Shown one piece after another: positions 44,001 through 51,917 of a stretch of DNA of 64,000 nucleotides. The notes under the pieces are model-generated. The model was not told the DNA's origin. It was given only the letters and a program-made list of their open reading frames with translations, and searched no databases. The stretch is from positions 62,001-126,000 of the forward strand of contig JABDGV010000001.1 of NCBI GenBank assembly GCA_013285825.1, read 5' to 3'. A program made the position numbers and the translations under genes. The DNA comes from Bacteroidota bacterium (lineage in GTDB: Bacteria > Chlamydiota > Chlamydiia > Chlamydiales > FEN-1388). The first letter of the stretch is position 1. Each line of letters begins with the position of its first letter.

Positions 44001-44016
44001 ATGGGGGCAGTTGGAC
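44001..44016 (+). repeat. 16-bp duplicate of the tRNA-Tyr 3' end (att-like)
   Basis: atgggggcagttggac is identical to 49685-49700, the 3' end of the minus-strand tRNA-Tyr gene, in the same orientation. It lies 5.7 kb away on the side where an element inserted at that tRNA would extend. Candidate distal attachment site. Confidence 0.55.
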
Positions 44017-44039
44017 GAATTCAGTACTTTTGATTGGAA
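44014..44039 (+). repeat. 26-bp dispersed repeat, copy 2
   Basis: Matches 40933-40958 at 24 of 26 positions. It abuts the tRNA-Tyr 3'-end duplicate and lies 55 bases before the GNAT gene. Confidence 0.6.
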
Positions 44040-44093
44040 TAAATTTTCTTCATTGAACTACAATTTTCTTTCACCTACTAAGGCTTTCAAAAG

Positions 44094-44780
44094 ATGAACA
44101 GATACTTCTTACTTTTAATTTCATTATTTTATCTAACGACTGCATCAGCTAACCAAGCAACTCAAGATTTTTCCCCGACTGTTTTAGTTGTTGATAAAAA
44201 TAATTCATCCAACGACAAAATTATTTTTGATCTACTATCTCTTCAAAAATCTCTCATTGTTTGTCCTTCACAAATCCCTGAATCATTTATACAAACTGGA
44301 TTTCTATTAGTTCCCATGACTCCAGAGTACGTGGCTTCCCTCCTCGAAAAAAAAGAAGGTCAGATTATTTGTATTTATCAGGATCAAACACTGCTTGGTT
44401 ATATCATTCTCACAGTAGCCACAGAATTTGAGGAATTGTATCAAGACATCTCTACAGGACGATTTGAAACAACATGTAATCTATCGAATGTTCATGATTG
44501 GCTGTCTGATCCTGCTGTAGGTTATATCGAACAAATTGCAGTTAAACCAGGATACTCAAGAATGGGGATAGGATCACGTCTCATTCAGATTGGTAAAACA
44601 TTAAAACCTCACGGGCTTATAAGTGATGTCTTTGTTTATCCAGTTAAAAACAATCCTTCGCTTAGTTTCTTTACCAATCAAGGTTTCATCTCTCCAGGTA
44701 TTCTCTATCAATATCCCGGTGCAAATGCAAATTTTCCTTACGAACATAGAACTCAGGTATTTTTTTGGAAGGGCAGCTAA
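44094..44780 (+). CDS. Exported GNAT-family N-acetyltransferase
   Basis: 228 residues with a signal peptide (residues 1-19, TTASAN). The acetyl-CoA loop is IAVKPGYSRMGIGSRLIQIG, preceded by a central LGYIILTV strand and followed by NPSLSFFTNQGF, the standard late GNAT element. Acetyl-CoA is not normally available outside the cytoplasm, so the export signal is odd. The enzyme may act after delivery into a host cell. Substrate unknown. Confidence 0.8.
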   Translation: MNRYFLLLISLFYLTTASANQATQDFSPTVLVVDKNNSSNDKIIFDLLSLQKSLIVCPSQIPESFIQTGFLLVPMTPEYVASLLEKKEGQIICIYQDQTLLGYIILTVATEFEELYQDISTGRFETTCNLSNVHDWLSDPAVGYIEQIAVKPGYSRMGIGSRLIQIGKTLKPHGLISDVFVYPVKNNPSLSFFTNQGFISPGILYQYPGANANFPYEHRTQVFFWKGS

Positions 44781-44810
44781 ACGTATCAGAAACCTGCAGT
44801 GCAAATTCTT

Positions 44811-47024
44811 TTATCGATGGTCAATTGTAATTGAAGCTGGAGCCGACTCGCTGTTTTCCAGACCGATGCTCACTATGTAATATGTGACACTCTTTTTCGA
44901 ACGTGCATGATCTCTAAATTTCAATTTACCATTTGCAGGCACAACCCCAACCAGTGTCTTAAGATCATGGCGATACACTTTGTAACTAATGGGAGAAGCG
45001 CCTTTCTTCGGTTGATCCCATTCGAGAATATTCACAAAATCTCTTTCATGGACTCGCTTTCCTCGTACATGTGAAGGTGGCAGCAAGCGCTCATACATGA
45101 GAAAAAGATTAAAGTTATCTTGTCTTAAAGAGAATTGGAAGCCTGGCAATCCCTGAATCTCCAAAGAGTCAATGGAACCAGATAGACCGCCTGCAGCGGT
45201 CAAAATAATGTATTGTCCTTGTGTATTGTAGCGGCCTGGATCTTGGATGATCTTCACTTTTCCCGCTAGATTGGCCGTGCCAGATAGATAAATCAGGTCT
45301 GATTTTGTTGGCTCAATTTCTATCTTACAGATACTTGAGGACGATAAACTGAGATTTGTTGCGAAAACCGTGCCGATCGAATTACCGGGCGATATGGTCC
45401 CGTTGTTATAGATAGTACCTCCCACTGTGGCGTTACCGGATAGCTGACCATTGGGATCGATGAGCAAATCATTGCGTATCGACCCATTGAGTTTTAAAGT
45501 ACCCCGCTTGATTGTAGTCTGGCCAACATAGGTATTTGTCCCGTTGAGTTCTAAAATTCCAGTTCCCTTTTTGATCAAGAAACCTGAATTGTCCAGAGGG
45601 GTCGTTAAGCTATCTCCCTCAATCGGGCTCAAAATTGTTAACGTATTACGTACATTGCAAATAAGAGAGCCTCCTTGGCGTAGGAAAATGTCATAACCCA
45701 TAGCAGCTCCATTGCCCGGTGCAACGTAATTAATATCCGTTGAGGTGGAAGAACCCCCATCTCCAGCAATAGCAGTATTACCAGAAATTTGCAGGGCATC
45801 AACAATAGATAGATGACCACCTTTTTGAATGAATATCGCCCCTCCAAGTCCAGAGCCGCCGCCACCTGCTCCATTACCACTAGGGTCTGAAGCCCCATTG
45901 CCTCCTCCAGCGCCGAAGCTGGCGCCACCTGCACCCCCAGTTGCTGCACCGCCGCCTCCTGCACCAAATCCTCCGGCTCCTCCGGGAGCCCCAAGGCCAC
46001 CTCCGCCGCCACCTCCTAGTATTCCTCCGGCTCCTCCTGAATAATTAGAGCCACCGCCGCCTCCAGCAGCTCCTACACCCGCTCCTCCTGGAAACCCAGT
46101 CTCCGAGGCACCTCCGCCTCCTCCCCCTGCTCCAAATAATAAATCGGCTCCAATACCATTACCTCCGTTCCCAGGTATTCCACTTGACCCCGTTCCTGTG
46201 GCTGAAAAACCATCTTGACTATTTCCTGCGCCTCCTCCGCCATTACCACTGAACTCGGCTCCTCCGGCAAAAGCGCCAGTTGGGCCAGCATTTCCACCAG
46301 CGCCACCGGGCACCACTGAATTAATACCAGCCCCGCCACCAGCCCCGCCAAAATAAACACCGTTGCTGCCATTTACAGAAGAGCTTGATCCACCATCTCC
46401 TCCATTGCTATGACCCCCGCCTCCTCCACCTGTTGACACATCAGTCAAACAATCTCCTCCATTTCCACCCCCAAATCCCCCTCCGCCGCCGGCGCCAGCA
46501 TTTCCAATATTACTTGCTGAACCACCATCCCCGCCTCGAGCGGTATTATTGATAAGACTCGAAGCCGTTAAGGTTACTGATGCACTTCCATGAACGTACA
46601 TAGCTCCTCCACCTCCAGCAGCTCCGCCACCACCTGAATATCCGCTGCCCCCATTTCCCCCTTTAGAAATGGCATTTTGTACATTGATATTATTGATGGT
46701 AACGATTCCTGACGCAACCTGAAAGGCTTGATAACTATTGTCACCGTTGATGGTAATTCCTGCGCCATTAATCGTATAATTTTGCGTAATCGCAGGAAGT
46801 GAAGAGGTTAAAGTAATTTGTTGTCCTGCGATTTCACTACAGTCAATCGTATCGCCGTTATCGGCGTTTAGCAGCCAAAAAGGCAGTGTTCCAATCATGG
46901 CAGGATTATCTGAGGTACTATTTACAACTCTAGTTGTACCTAATAGAGGATCTGTTACGATAAAGGGTGTAGACAAAAAGCAAGCAGCAAGCGTTACTCT
47001 TAAGTAAAACAGTGTTTTTGACAT
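44811..47024 (-). CDS. Giant secreted Gly-rich surface protein with FnIII-like tail (paralogue)
   Basis: 737 residues. A signal peptide and a beta-helix start (YTINGAGITINGD) lead to a Gly-rich domain (about residues 120-400, GG steps with Ala, Ser and Asn). Next is an autotransporter-associated strand repeat, GTNTYVGQTTIKRGTLKLNG, with QLSGNATVGGTIYNNGTISPG. The final 90 residues form a fibronectin-III-like domain starting PPSHVRGK and HER, as in 35673-38195. There is no barrel domain, so translocation is not classical type V. Likely adhesin or matrix component. Confidence 0.82.
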   Translation of the reverse strand: MSKTLFYLRVTLAACFLSTPFIVTDPLLGTTRVVNSTSDNPAMIGTLPFWLLNADNGDTIDCSEIAGQQITLTSSLPAITQNYTINGAGITINGDNSYQAFQVASGIVTINNINVQNAISKGGNGGSGYSGGGGAAGGGGAMYVHGSASVTLTASSLINNTARGGDGGSASNIGNAGAGGGGGFGGGNGGDCLTDVSTGGGGGGHSNGGDGGSSSSVNGSNGVYFGGAGGGAGINSVVPGGAGGNAGPTGAFAGGAEFSGNGGGGAGNSQDGFSATGTGSSGIPGNGGNGIGADLLFGAGGGGGGASETGFPGGAGVGAAGGGGGSNYSGGAGGILGGGGGGGLGAPGGAGGFGAGGGGAATGGAGGASFGAGGGNGASDPSGNGAGGGGSGLGGAIFIQKGGHLSIVDALQISGNTAIAGDGGSSTSTDINYVAPGNGAAMGYDIFLRQGGSLICNVRNTLTILSPIEGDSLTTPLDNSGFLIKKGTGILELNGTNTYVGQTTIKRGTLKLNGSIRNDLLIDPNGQLSGNATVGGTIYNNGTISPGNSIGTVFATNLSLSSSSICKIEIEPTKSDLIYLSGTANLAGKVKIIQDPGRYNTQGQYIILTAAGGLSGSIDSLEIQGLPGFQFSLRQDNFNLFLMYERLLPPSHVRGKRVHERDFVNILEWDQPKKGASPISYKVYRHDLKTLVGVVPANGKLKFRDHARSKKSVTYYIVSIGLENSESAPASITIDHR

Positions 47025-47302
47025 AGCCCCTCGGACAGTTAATTTTCCCTCTATTTTTAATACAGTAAATTTTTTATTTTAACAATACTCCGAGAGGTCT
47101 AAAACGCATCAGAAATAGCTATTATGTAACGGACGACTGCCAATTTTTTACTAGACATAATGTGATTGCGTGCTTTTGGCGGCTGTGTTGCGTACTTCAA
47201 TAGCTGCGTAGCTATGAGAAGAGACAATATCAACTTAAAGTATTTTTTGAGTGACAAAGAAGAAACCGGAGGGTAAGTTTTTAATCGAAAAAAAAAACAA
47301 GC

Positions 47303-47467
47303 AAACCCTCTGAAGTCACGTCAAACGCAACTGGCCAAAGTATAATCAATCTCTTATCAATCGTTGGTAAACATGGATTGAGGAAGAAAAAAATATGGAG
47401 AAAGCTTCATGTCGCTATCTGTCCTAATAACAGACACGACACCCAACACCACAATTATTTGCAATGA
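47303..47467 (+). pseudogene. Remnant of an IS4/IS5-type transposase
   Basis: An open stretch reading KHGLRKKKIWRKLHVAIC resembles the segment of IS5-like DDE transposases that surrounds a W-R-K-L-H motif. It has no start codon, no inverted repeats nearby and ends in unrelated sequence, so it is a decayed fragment. The rest of the 47025-47454 gap shows no gene. Confidence 0.4.
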
Positions 47468-49116
47468 ACCGGAATACTCTGTTTCCAGTGAAAAAGGTTA
47501 TGAGGGTCATATTTTCTTTTGATGCGAATCAGGCGATGGACTTCATTTCCGTAATAGACGCGTAAATACTTTTTTCCGATGTCGTAATCGACGTAGTTTA
47601 CATAAGAATAGGGTGATACGAAGGGGGCAATTTCGCGTTTGAATTTACGAAGTTTTTCAAGTGCAAGTTCCTGTTGGGACTGTCGATCCCAGAAAACAGT
47701 CTGGTGCCACCAACCAAAGGCTTTTTTGGGAAAGAATGCATTGTTTCCTTTTCGAATTGCACCACCCATTGCATAGAGTTGGCAAACAGCGACATAATCC
47801 TCCTGGTTCAATGCAAACTCTTCTAAAAAAGAAATAGCTGATTGAATAGGTTCTTGTGAGAGTGGTTGAAATATAAATTCAGATTTTGCTTTGTAAAAGG
47901 GGTTGGGAGGGTTAGCAGCAAATAGAGCTGCAGATTTGAGATAGGGTCCTTGTATGATTTGTACTTGTGGCTGTAGTGAAGAAAAAGCGGTTTGCCACCC
48001 TGAAAATGAGCCTTTGCCAGCATTCAGGATGCCTACTGTAATCGACAGTGTTTTATTGTTATAGATTAAGTTGAGTTGTGTGGTAACAGTAGGTTTCAGT
48101 GTTTGCACCCATGCTTGCCAGGCTTGAAAGACAGCTTGTACTGTTGCTGGATCCCAATTCCAAGTTAAGGTGACCGTGGTAGCAGCAGGTATGTAATACA
48201 TTTTAAAAGTGAAGCCGAGAACAATGCCATAAGAGCCGTTTCCAGCTCCACGAAGCGCCCAAAAGAGGTCGCTGTGATGCTTTTTCGTTACTTCAATAAT
48301 TTTTCCTTCTGCTGTGAGAAGAGTGATACTCTTAATTGAGTCACATGTGGGTCCAAAGAGGCGACTGAGCGGCCCTAACCCCCCACCTAATGCCAAACCG
48401 GTTATACCTACAGAGGGACAGGTGCCGGTCGGGATAGCGTAGTTTCGTTTTCCGAGAGCTGTGATCACACTTCCCAACTTACAGCCAGCGCCAATATAGA
48501 CCTCCTTTTTCTGTACATCTGGGCGTATCGTATTAAAATTGCGTAGGTCGATCACATAGCCAGAGGAGAGAGAGCCTGGTTCGAAACAATGGCCTCCAGA
48601 GCGTATTGAAAATGGAAGGTGATGTTTTTTCAATTTTGAAAGTACATAGATGATCTCATGTTCCGTTCTTGGTGCAAAGATTGCGTACGGGAAGATATTG
48701 AAGCGCTTATTGTCATTGAAGCGAGCCGTATCATAGCCATGGGAGATGGGATAGATTGCATACGAGAGTCCAAGTAAATCAGATGGAATTTGGCGAAATA
48801 AACGATAGGCATTCTGGTCAGGAAAAAACTGCAGAAGAATATTGGGCTCTTGTAGAAGAACTTCGTGTTGCCAGCTTTGTTCTTTAAAACCCGATTGGGG
48901 CCCTTTCCGTTCTAAACAGCTGGCTCCAACAAACGGACTCCTTCGCTTCTCTCCTCGCCAAGGTGAATCCGCCCTGACTTGTCGTTCGGCTTGTATCGTG
49001 TTTGTTTCGCGCACCTCTTTAGAGCAGGTAGGTCGCCAATTGGGTTTAAAAGAGCAAGTGATCAGGGCAATAAGGATTATAAGATATTTTTTTAGTCTAT
49101 CTTTTTTTGTACGCAT
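47455..49116 (-). CDS. Exported berberine-bridge-enzyme-like FAD oxidase
   Basis: 553 residues from the ATG at 49116; a TTG lies six codons earlier. A membrane/signal segment (YLIILIALITCSF) is followed by a basic linker, then the FAD_binding_4 domain: RSGGHCFEPG with the His and GTCPSVGITG with the Cys that form the two covalent FAD links in BBE-like enzymes, LGGGLGPLSRLFG, and RGAGNGSYGIV. The C-terminal BBE domain is YVNYVDYD. It probably oxidises sugars or secondary alcohols with H2O2 release. Export is predicted. Confidence 0.87.
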   Translation of the reverse strand: MRTKKDRLKKYLIILIALITCSFKPNWRPTCSKEVRETNTIQAERQVRADSPWRGEKRRSPFVGASCLERKGPQSGFKEQSWQHEVLLQEPNILLQFFPDQNAYRLFRQIPSDLLGLSYAIYPISHGYDTARFNDNKRFNIFPYAIFAPRTEHEIIYVLSKLKKHHLPFSIRSGGHCFEPGSLSSGYVIDLRNFNTIRPDVQKKEVYIGAGCKLGSVITALGKRNYAIPTGTCPSVGITGLALGGGLGPLSRLFGPTCDSIKSITLLTAEGKIIEVTKKHHSDLFWALRGAGNGSYGIVLGFTFKMYYIPAATTVTLTWNWDPATVQAVFQAWQAWVQTLKPTVTTQLNLIYNNKTLSITVGILNAGKGSFSGWQTAFSSLQPQVQIIQGPYLKSAALFAANPPNPFYKAKSEFIFQPLSQEPIQSAISFLEEFALNQEDYVAVCQLYAMGGAIRKGNNAFFPKKAFGWWHQTVFWDRQSQQELALEKLRKFKREIAPFVSPYSYVNYVDYDIGKKYLRVYYGNEVHRLIRIKRKYDPHNLFHWKQSIPVHCK

Positions 49117-49254
49117 ATGCCCGAAATTTTCCAATTCTTCTGTTTTCAGACTGCAAAAAGCTGGTCATGGCACAAATTTGGCACAGTTAAATGTTAAAGT
49201 ATACACAAACGATTGGGATTTGTAGAGTGTGAAAAACTGGAAAGTACTGGTCAT

Positions 49255-49386
49255 AACGAGGCTCGCAAGACTAGTGATATCGATATTCTTGTTGATTTCG
49301 ATGCCAAAAAGGGACTTTTTGATTTCGTTGATTTAAAATTTTATCTAAAAAATATTCTGAATTGTGAGAGGGTCATGACATCATGA
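49255..49386 (+). pseudogene. Fragment of a MntA-like nucleotidyltransferase
   Basis: 44 codons read NEARKTSDIDILVDFDAKKG then LFDFVDLKFYLKNIL and stop. This is the second half of the minimal nucleotidyltransferase motif with both Asp residues. The glycine-serine start and the C-terminus are missing, and no start codon is available. It is similar in plan to the intact antitoxin at 14422-14715. Confidence 0.7.
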
Positions 49387-49607
49387 CATTCGTGATGAAT
49401 GAATTACGAACAAGGTGGAAATTAGAAAAATTGATTCAACCTAAAAGATGTCGTAAGAGAGTGATGAGGAGTTCCCCAATTTAGATCTTGAGATGATTTT
49501 TTATTATCGCGACGAGTCGCAGTACGTTTAGTACGCTAAGAGGAGTGATGATGAAAAAGAGCTCAAGAGATAAATGGGGCTCGCCCCCATCGTTATTCTG
49601 AGGCAGA

Positions 49608-49668
49608 TTTTGATTAACTCGAGCTGCAGTACTACATTGTAGTAGACCGCAGCTCGAGTTAATCAAAA
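49608..49668. repeat. Long palindrome with 20-bp perfect arms
   Basis: Two 20-base arms (49608-49627 and 49649-49668) are perfectly complementary. The loop can form a further 6-bp stem (tactac/gtagta). It lies 17 bases beyond the tRNA-Tyr 3' end. There is no T-run, so it is not a standard terminator; it could be a processing signal or the remains of a small mobile element. Confidence 0.75.
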
Positions 49669-49684
49669 GATGGCCAGAAGAATG

Positions 49685-49700
49685 ATGGGGGCAGTTGGAC
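49685..49700 (+). repeat. tRNA-Tyr 3'-end copy of the 16-bp direct repeat
   Basis: Same 16 bases as 44001-44016; it lies within the tRNA-Tyr 3' end. Candidate proximal attachment site. Confidence 0.55.
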
Positions 49701-49767
49701 TCGAACCAACGGAGTCGTGAGACGAGGGATTTACAGTCCCTTGCAATTGCCGCTATGCGATACCCCC
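49686..49767 (-). tRNA. tRNA-Tyr (GUA)
   Basis: 82 nt, class II with a long variable arm. Acceptor GGGGGTA pairs with TGCCCCC and a discriminator A follows. The anticodon loop CTGTAAA contains GTA. CCA is not encoded. It is transcribed after tRNA-Thr on the same strand with 16 bases between them. Confidence 0.95.
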
Positions 49768-49783
49768 AGGAGAGGAAGAAAGA

Positions 49784-49856
49784 TGCTGACAGTAGGAATT
49801 GAACCCACAACCGTCCGATTACAAGTCGGGTGCTCTACCAATTGAGCTATGTCAGC
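49784..49856 (-). tRNA. tRNA-Thr (UGU)
   Basis: 73 nt cloverleaf. Acceptor GCTGACA pairs with TGTCAGC, and the anticodon loop CTTGTAA contains TGT. The T loop is TTCAATT. It is the first gene of a Thr-Tyr tRNA pair. Confidence 0.95.
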
Positions 49857-49896
49857 AAAAACTGCGATGAAGAGTAACAAGACCGCTCTTTTTCGC

Positions 49897-50214
49897 TCAA
49901 CTCTTATCTGATTCCTCGAGTCCTATCAGGCCTTCAAGTGTTTTTGTGGGTTCTTTTGACTCTTCTTTCTTTTCTAAGGGACCTTTGGAAAAGCTGTGTT
50001 CAGAGAGGTTTTCTGGAAGAGCTGTATCCTTCAACACTTTGAAGACTTTTTTGGCAAAGTTCTGGACGGGCGAGGCTGCGGGCTGAGAGACGATGCGCGA
50101 TTTGAGTCCTTTATGGCGCTCTTGTACTAATTGAGCTTCCGTTTTGCCGCAGCATTTTTTATACTTTTTACCAGATCCGCATGGGCAAGGATCATTTCTA
50201 TGAATATTCGACAT
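49897..50214 (-). CDS. SEC-C motif protein
   Basis: 105 residues from the ATG at 50214. The N-terminus is a complete SEC-C zinc knuckle, [16 protein letters not shown], as found at the C-terminus of SecA and in stand-alone proteins. The rest is charged and probably disordered. Such small proteins bind zinc and may interact with SecB or ribosomes. It is divergent from the TtcA-like gene, with 69 bases between start codons. The role is not known. Confidence 0.82.
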   Translation of the reverse strand: MSNIHRNDPCPCGSGKKYKKCCGKTEAQLVQERHKGLKSRIVSQPAASPVQNFAKKVFKVLKDTALPENLSEHSFSKGPLEKKEESKEPTKTLEGLIGLEESDKS

Positions 50215-50283
50215 ATGAGATACTACTTCCTGAATTGTTCGTCTAAGATAACAGTATTTATAATTTAATCGAAGGTAAAGAAA

Positions 50284-51045
50284 GTGCTTACACTTCCTCT
50301 TGCGAGGCCGCCATGGCCATATATTGGTAAAAAGCTGGAAAGCTGCGTTCGAAAGGCGATACATGAGTTTGAGCTTGTCGAGGGCGTCGATAAGATGGCT
50401 GTTGCTCTTTCTGGAGGAAAGGATAGCTTAAGCTTGCTCTTTCTTTTAAACGCTATTCGGGGACGCGGCGTTCGTCCCTTTGAGCTTGTAGCTGTCAACG
50501 TTTCTGGGGAATTTACCTGCGGGGCGGGAGTTGGCGGAGGATTATTAAAATCGGTGTGCGAAGCGCTTGAAATCCCGCTCATAGTCAAAGAGTCGAATAA
50601 AACGCTTGAAGAGCTTGAATGCTACAGCTGTTCAAGGGAACGCAGGTCTCTTCTATTTGCTGCGGCAAAAGAGGCTGGCTGCCAAGCAATTGCGTTTGGA
50701 CATCATCAAGACGACTCGGCTCAAACGCTTATGATGAATCTTCTCCATAAGGGCGAGTTTGCCGGCATGCTGCCCAAGCTGCATATGCATGACTATGGCA
50801 TTACGATTATACGACCGCTTATACTTGCAGAAGAGGCGCAAATTATTGCCTTTGCCAAACACTTTGGCTTTGCCCGCATCACCTGTAAATGCCCAGTGGG
50901 CCAAACCTCCGTTCGAAAGAAAACAGAGGGGTTGATCCAAGAACTTGAAGCAATTTTCCCTCATGCCCGTTCGAACCTCGCCCAAGCAGCGCTCAACTAT
51001 GGAAGCAAAAAAGCAGCAGAGGTCCCTCAGAAAAAGAGAAAGTGA
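50284..51045 (+). CDS. TtcA-like PP-loop tRNA thiolase
   Basis: 253 residues from GTG at 50284, with GAAGG about nine bases before. The PP-loop ATP site is [16 protein letters not shown] pair and a later CKCP supply cysteines for an iron-sulfur cluster, and [10 protein letters not shown] is the conserved late motif. TtcA converts tRNA cytidine-32 to 2-thiocytidine. A Chlamydia homologue lies directly before surE; here other genes intervene. The C-terminus is basic. Confidence 0.83.
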   Translation: MLTLPLARPPWPYIGKKLESCVRKAIHEFELVEGVDKMAVALSGGKDSLSLLFLLNAIRGRGVRPFELVAVNVSGEFTCGAGVGGGLLKSVCEALEIPLIVKESNKTLEELECYSCSRERRSLLFAAAKEAGCQAIAFGHHQDDSAQTLMMNLLHKGEFAGMLPKLHMHDYGITIIRPLILAEEAQIIAFAKHFGFARITCKCPVGQTSVRKKTEGLIQELEAIFPHARSNLAQAALNYGSKKAAEVPQKKRK

Positions 51046-51071
51046 TACAGTGAAAAGAAAATTCTCTTTTT

Positions 51072-51917
51072 ATGGCAAAAATACACTCGGAACGAGAAAG
51101 AACAATAACTATACAAGGTATTGAGATCTTTCTCTCCTGTCCTGATGAACTTCCGCTTACTTGGATCGGCTCTGAAGATGTCTTCAATCAGCTTATTGCT
51201 GCCTGGGACGTAATTGACAAGCTGGATCTGCCCTTAAACCCACGGCTTGTAGGCAAGCCGGGCGTTGGTAAAACAACCCTTGCGTATGCTGCAGCTAAAT
51301 CACTCAACCAGCCCGTCTTCATCTACCAGTGCACCATGGACACACGCCCTGAGGACCTTCTGATTACACCTGTAATTGATAAAGGCGGAGCAATTCGCTA
51401 CGTTGCCTCATCTCTTGTTACAGCCATGATTGAGGGAGGAGTCTCTATCCTCGACGAGGGAAACCGCATGGGAGAAAAAGCGTGGGCATCGCTTGCACCG
51501 CTCCTTGATACGAGGCGCTACATAGAGTCTATTGTGGCGGGGGTCAAGATCGCAGCCCATCCCAATTTTCGCATCTGCGTCACAACGAATGAAGATGCAT
51601 CGACCTTTGAAATACCTGAGTACATCGAATCGCGCCTTCAGCCTCAAATCTTTCTCGATTTTCCAGAAGCTGAAGAGGAAAAAGCTATTTTGAAGTCCAC
51701 ACTCCCCTTCGTTGAAGATGCAATCATCGACTATGTGGTTGCCTTCTTGCAGCAGGCACACCTTGCCGACTGCCGCTACACGATTCGCGATGGGATCAAC
51801 ATTGCCAGGTACGCCGCAAAACGGCTCGAAAGAGTAGAAACAGGCGATCCCCAACCGATCTTGAGGCAGTCGATCTCGATGACGCTCGGCGATGAGGCAT
51901 TAGAGCATGCGCTCTGA
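51072..51917 (+). CDS. MoxR-type AAA+ ATPase
   Basis: 281 residues. Walker A is VGKPGVGKTTLA at 60-71, Walker B is VSILDEGNRM with Asp128 and Glu129, and ICVTTNEDAS supplies sensor 1. The helical lid follows. MoxR ATPases act as chaperones that mature a partner protein, often with a VWA protein. Its stop codon overlaps the start of the next gene by 11 bases, so the pair is coupled. No VWA gene is present in the window. Confidence 0.87.
   Translation: MAKIHSERERTITIQGIEIFLSCPDELPLTWIGSEDVFNQLIAAWDVIDKLDLPLNPRLVGKPGVGKTTLAYAAAKSLNQPVFIYQCTMDTRPEDLLITPVIDKGGAIRYVASSLVTAMIEGGVSILDEGNRMGEKAWASLAPLLDTRRYIESIVAGVKIAAHPNFRICVTTNEDASTFEIPEYIESRLQPQIFLDFPEAEEEKAILKSTLPFVEDAIIDYVVAFLQQAHLADCRYTIRDGINIARYAAKRLERVETGDPQPILRQSISMTLGDEALEHAL

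Larger units (their letters stand above)
49117..49685. other. Non-coding region between the BBE-like gene and tRNA-Tyr
   Basis: About 570 bases without an intact gene. It holds a nucleotidyltransferase fragment (49255-49386), a small GC-rich hairpin (49572-49589) and a long perfect palindrome (49608-49668). It looks like the scar of past insertions next to the tRNA genes. Confidence 0.6.

Noticed and set aside
45829-46044. Pro-rich plus-strand frame
   Set aside because: Antisense to the Gly-rich domain of the gene at 44811-47024.
48842-49225. 127-codon plus-strand frame
   Set aside because: Antisense to the N-terminus of the BBE-like gene with no matching family features.
49572-49589. Small GC-rich hairpin (atgggg/ccccat) as a terminator
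   Set aside because: Stem of six pairs and no T-run; kept only as part of the description of the gap.
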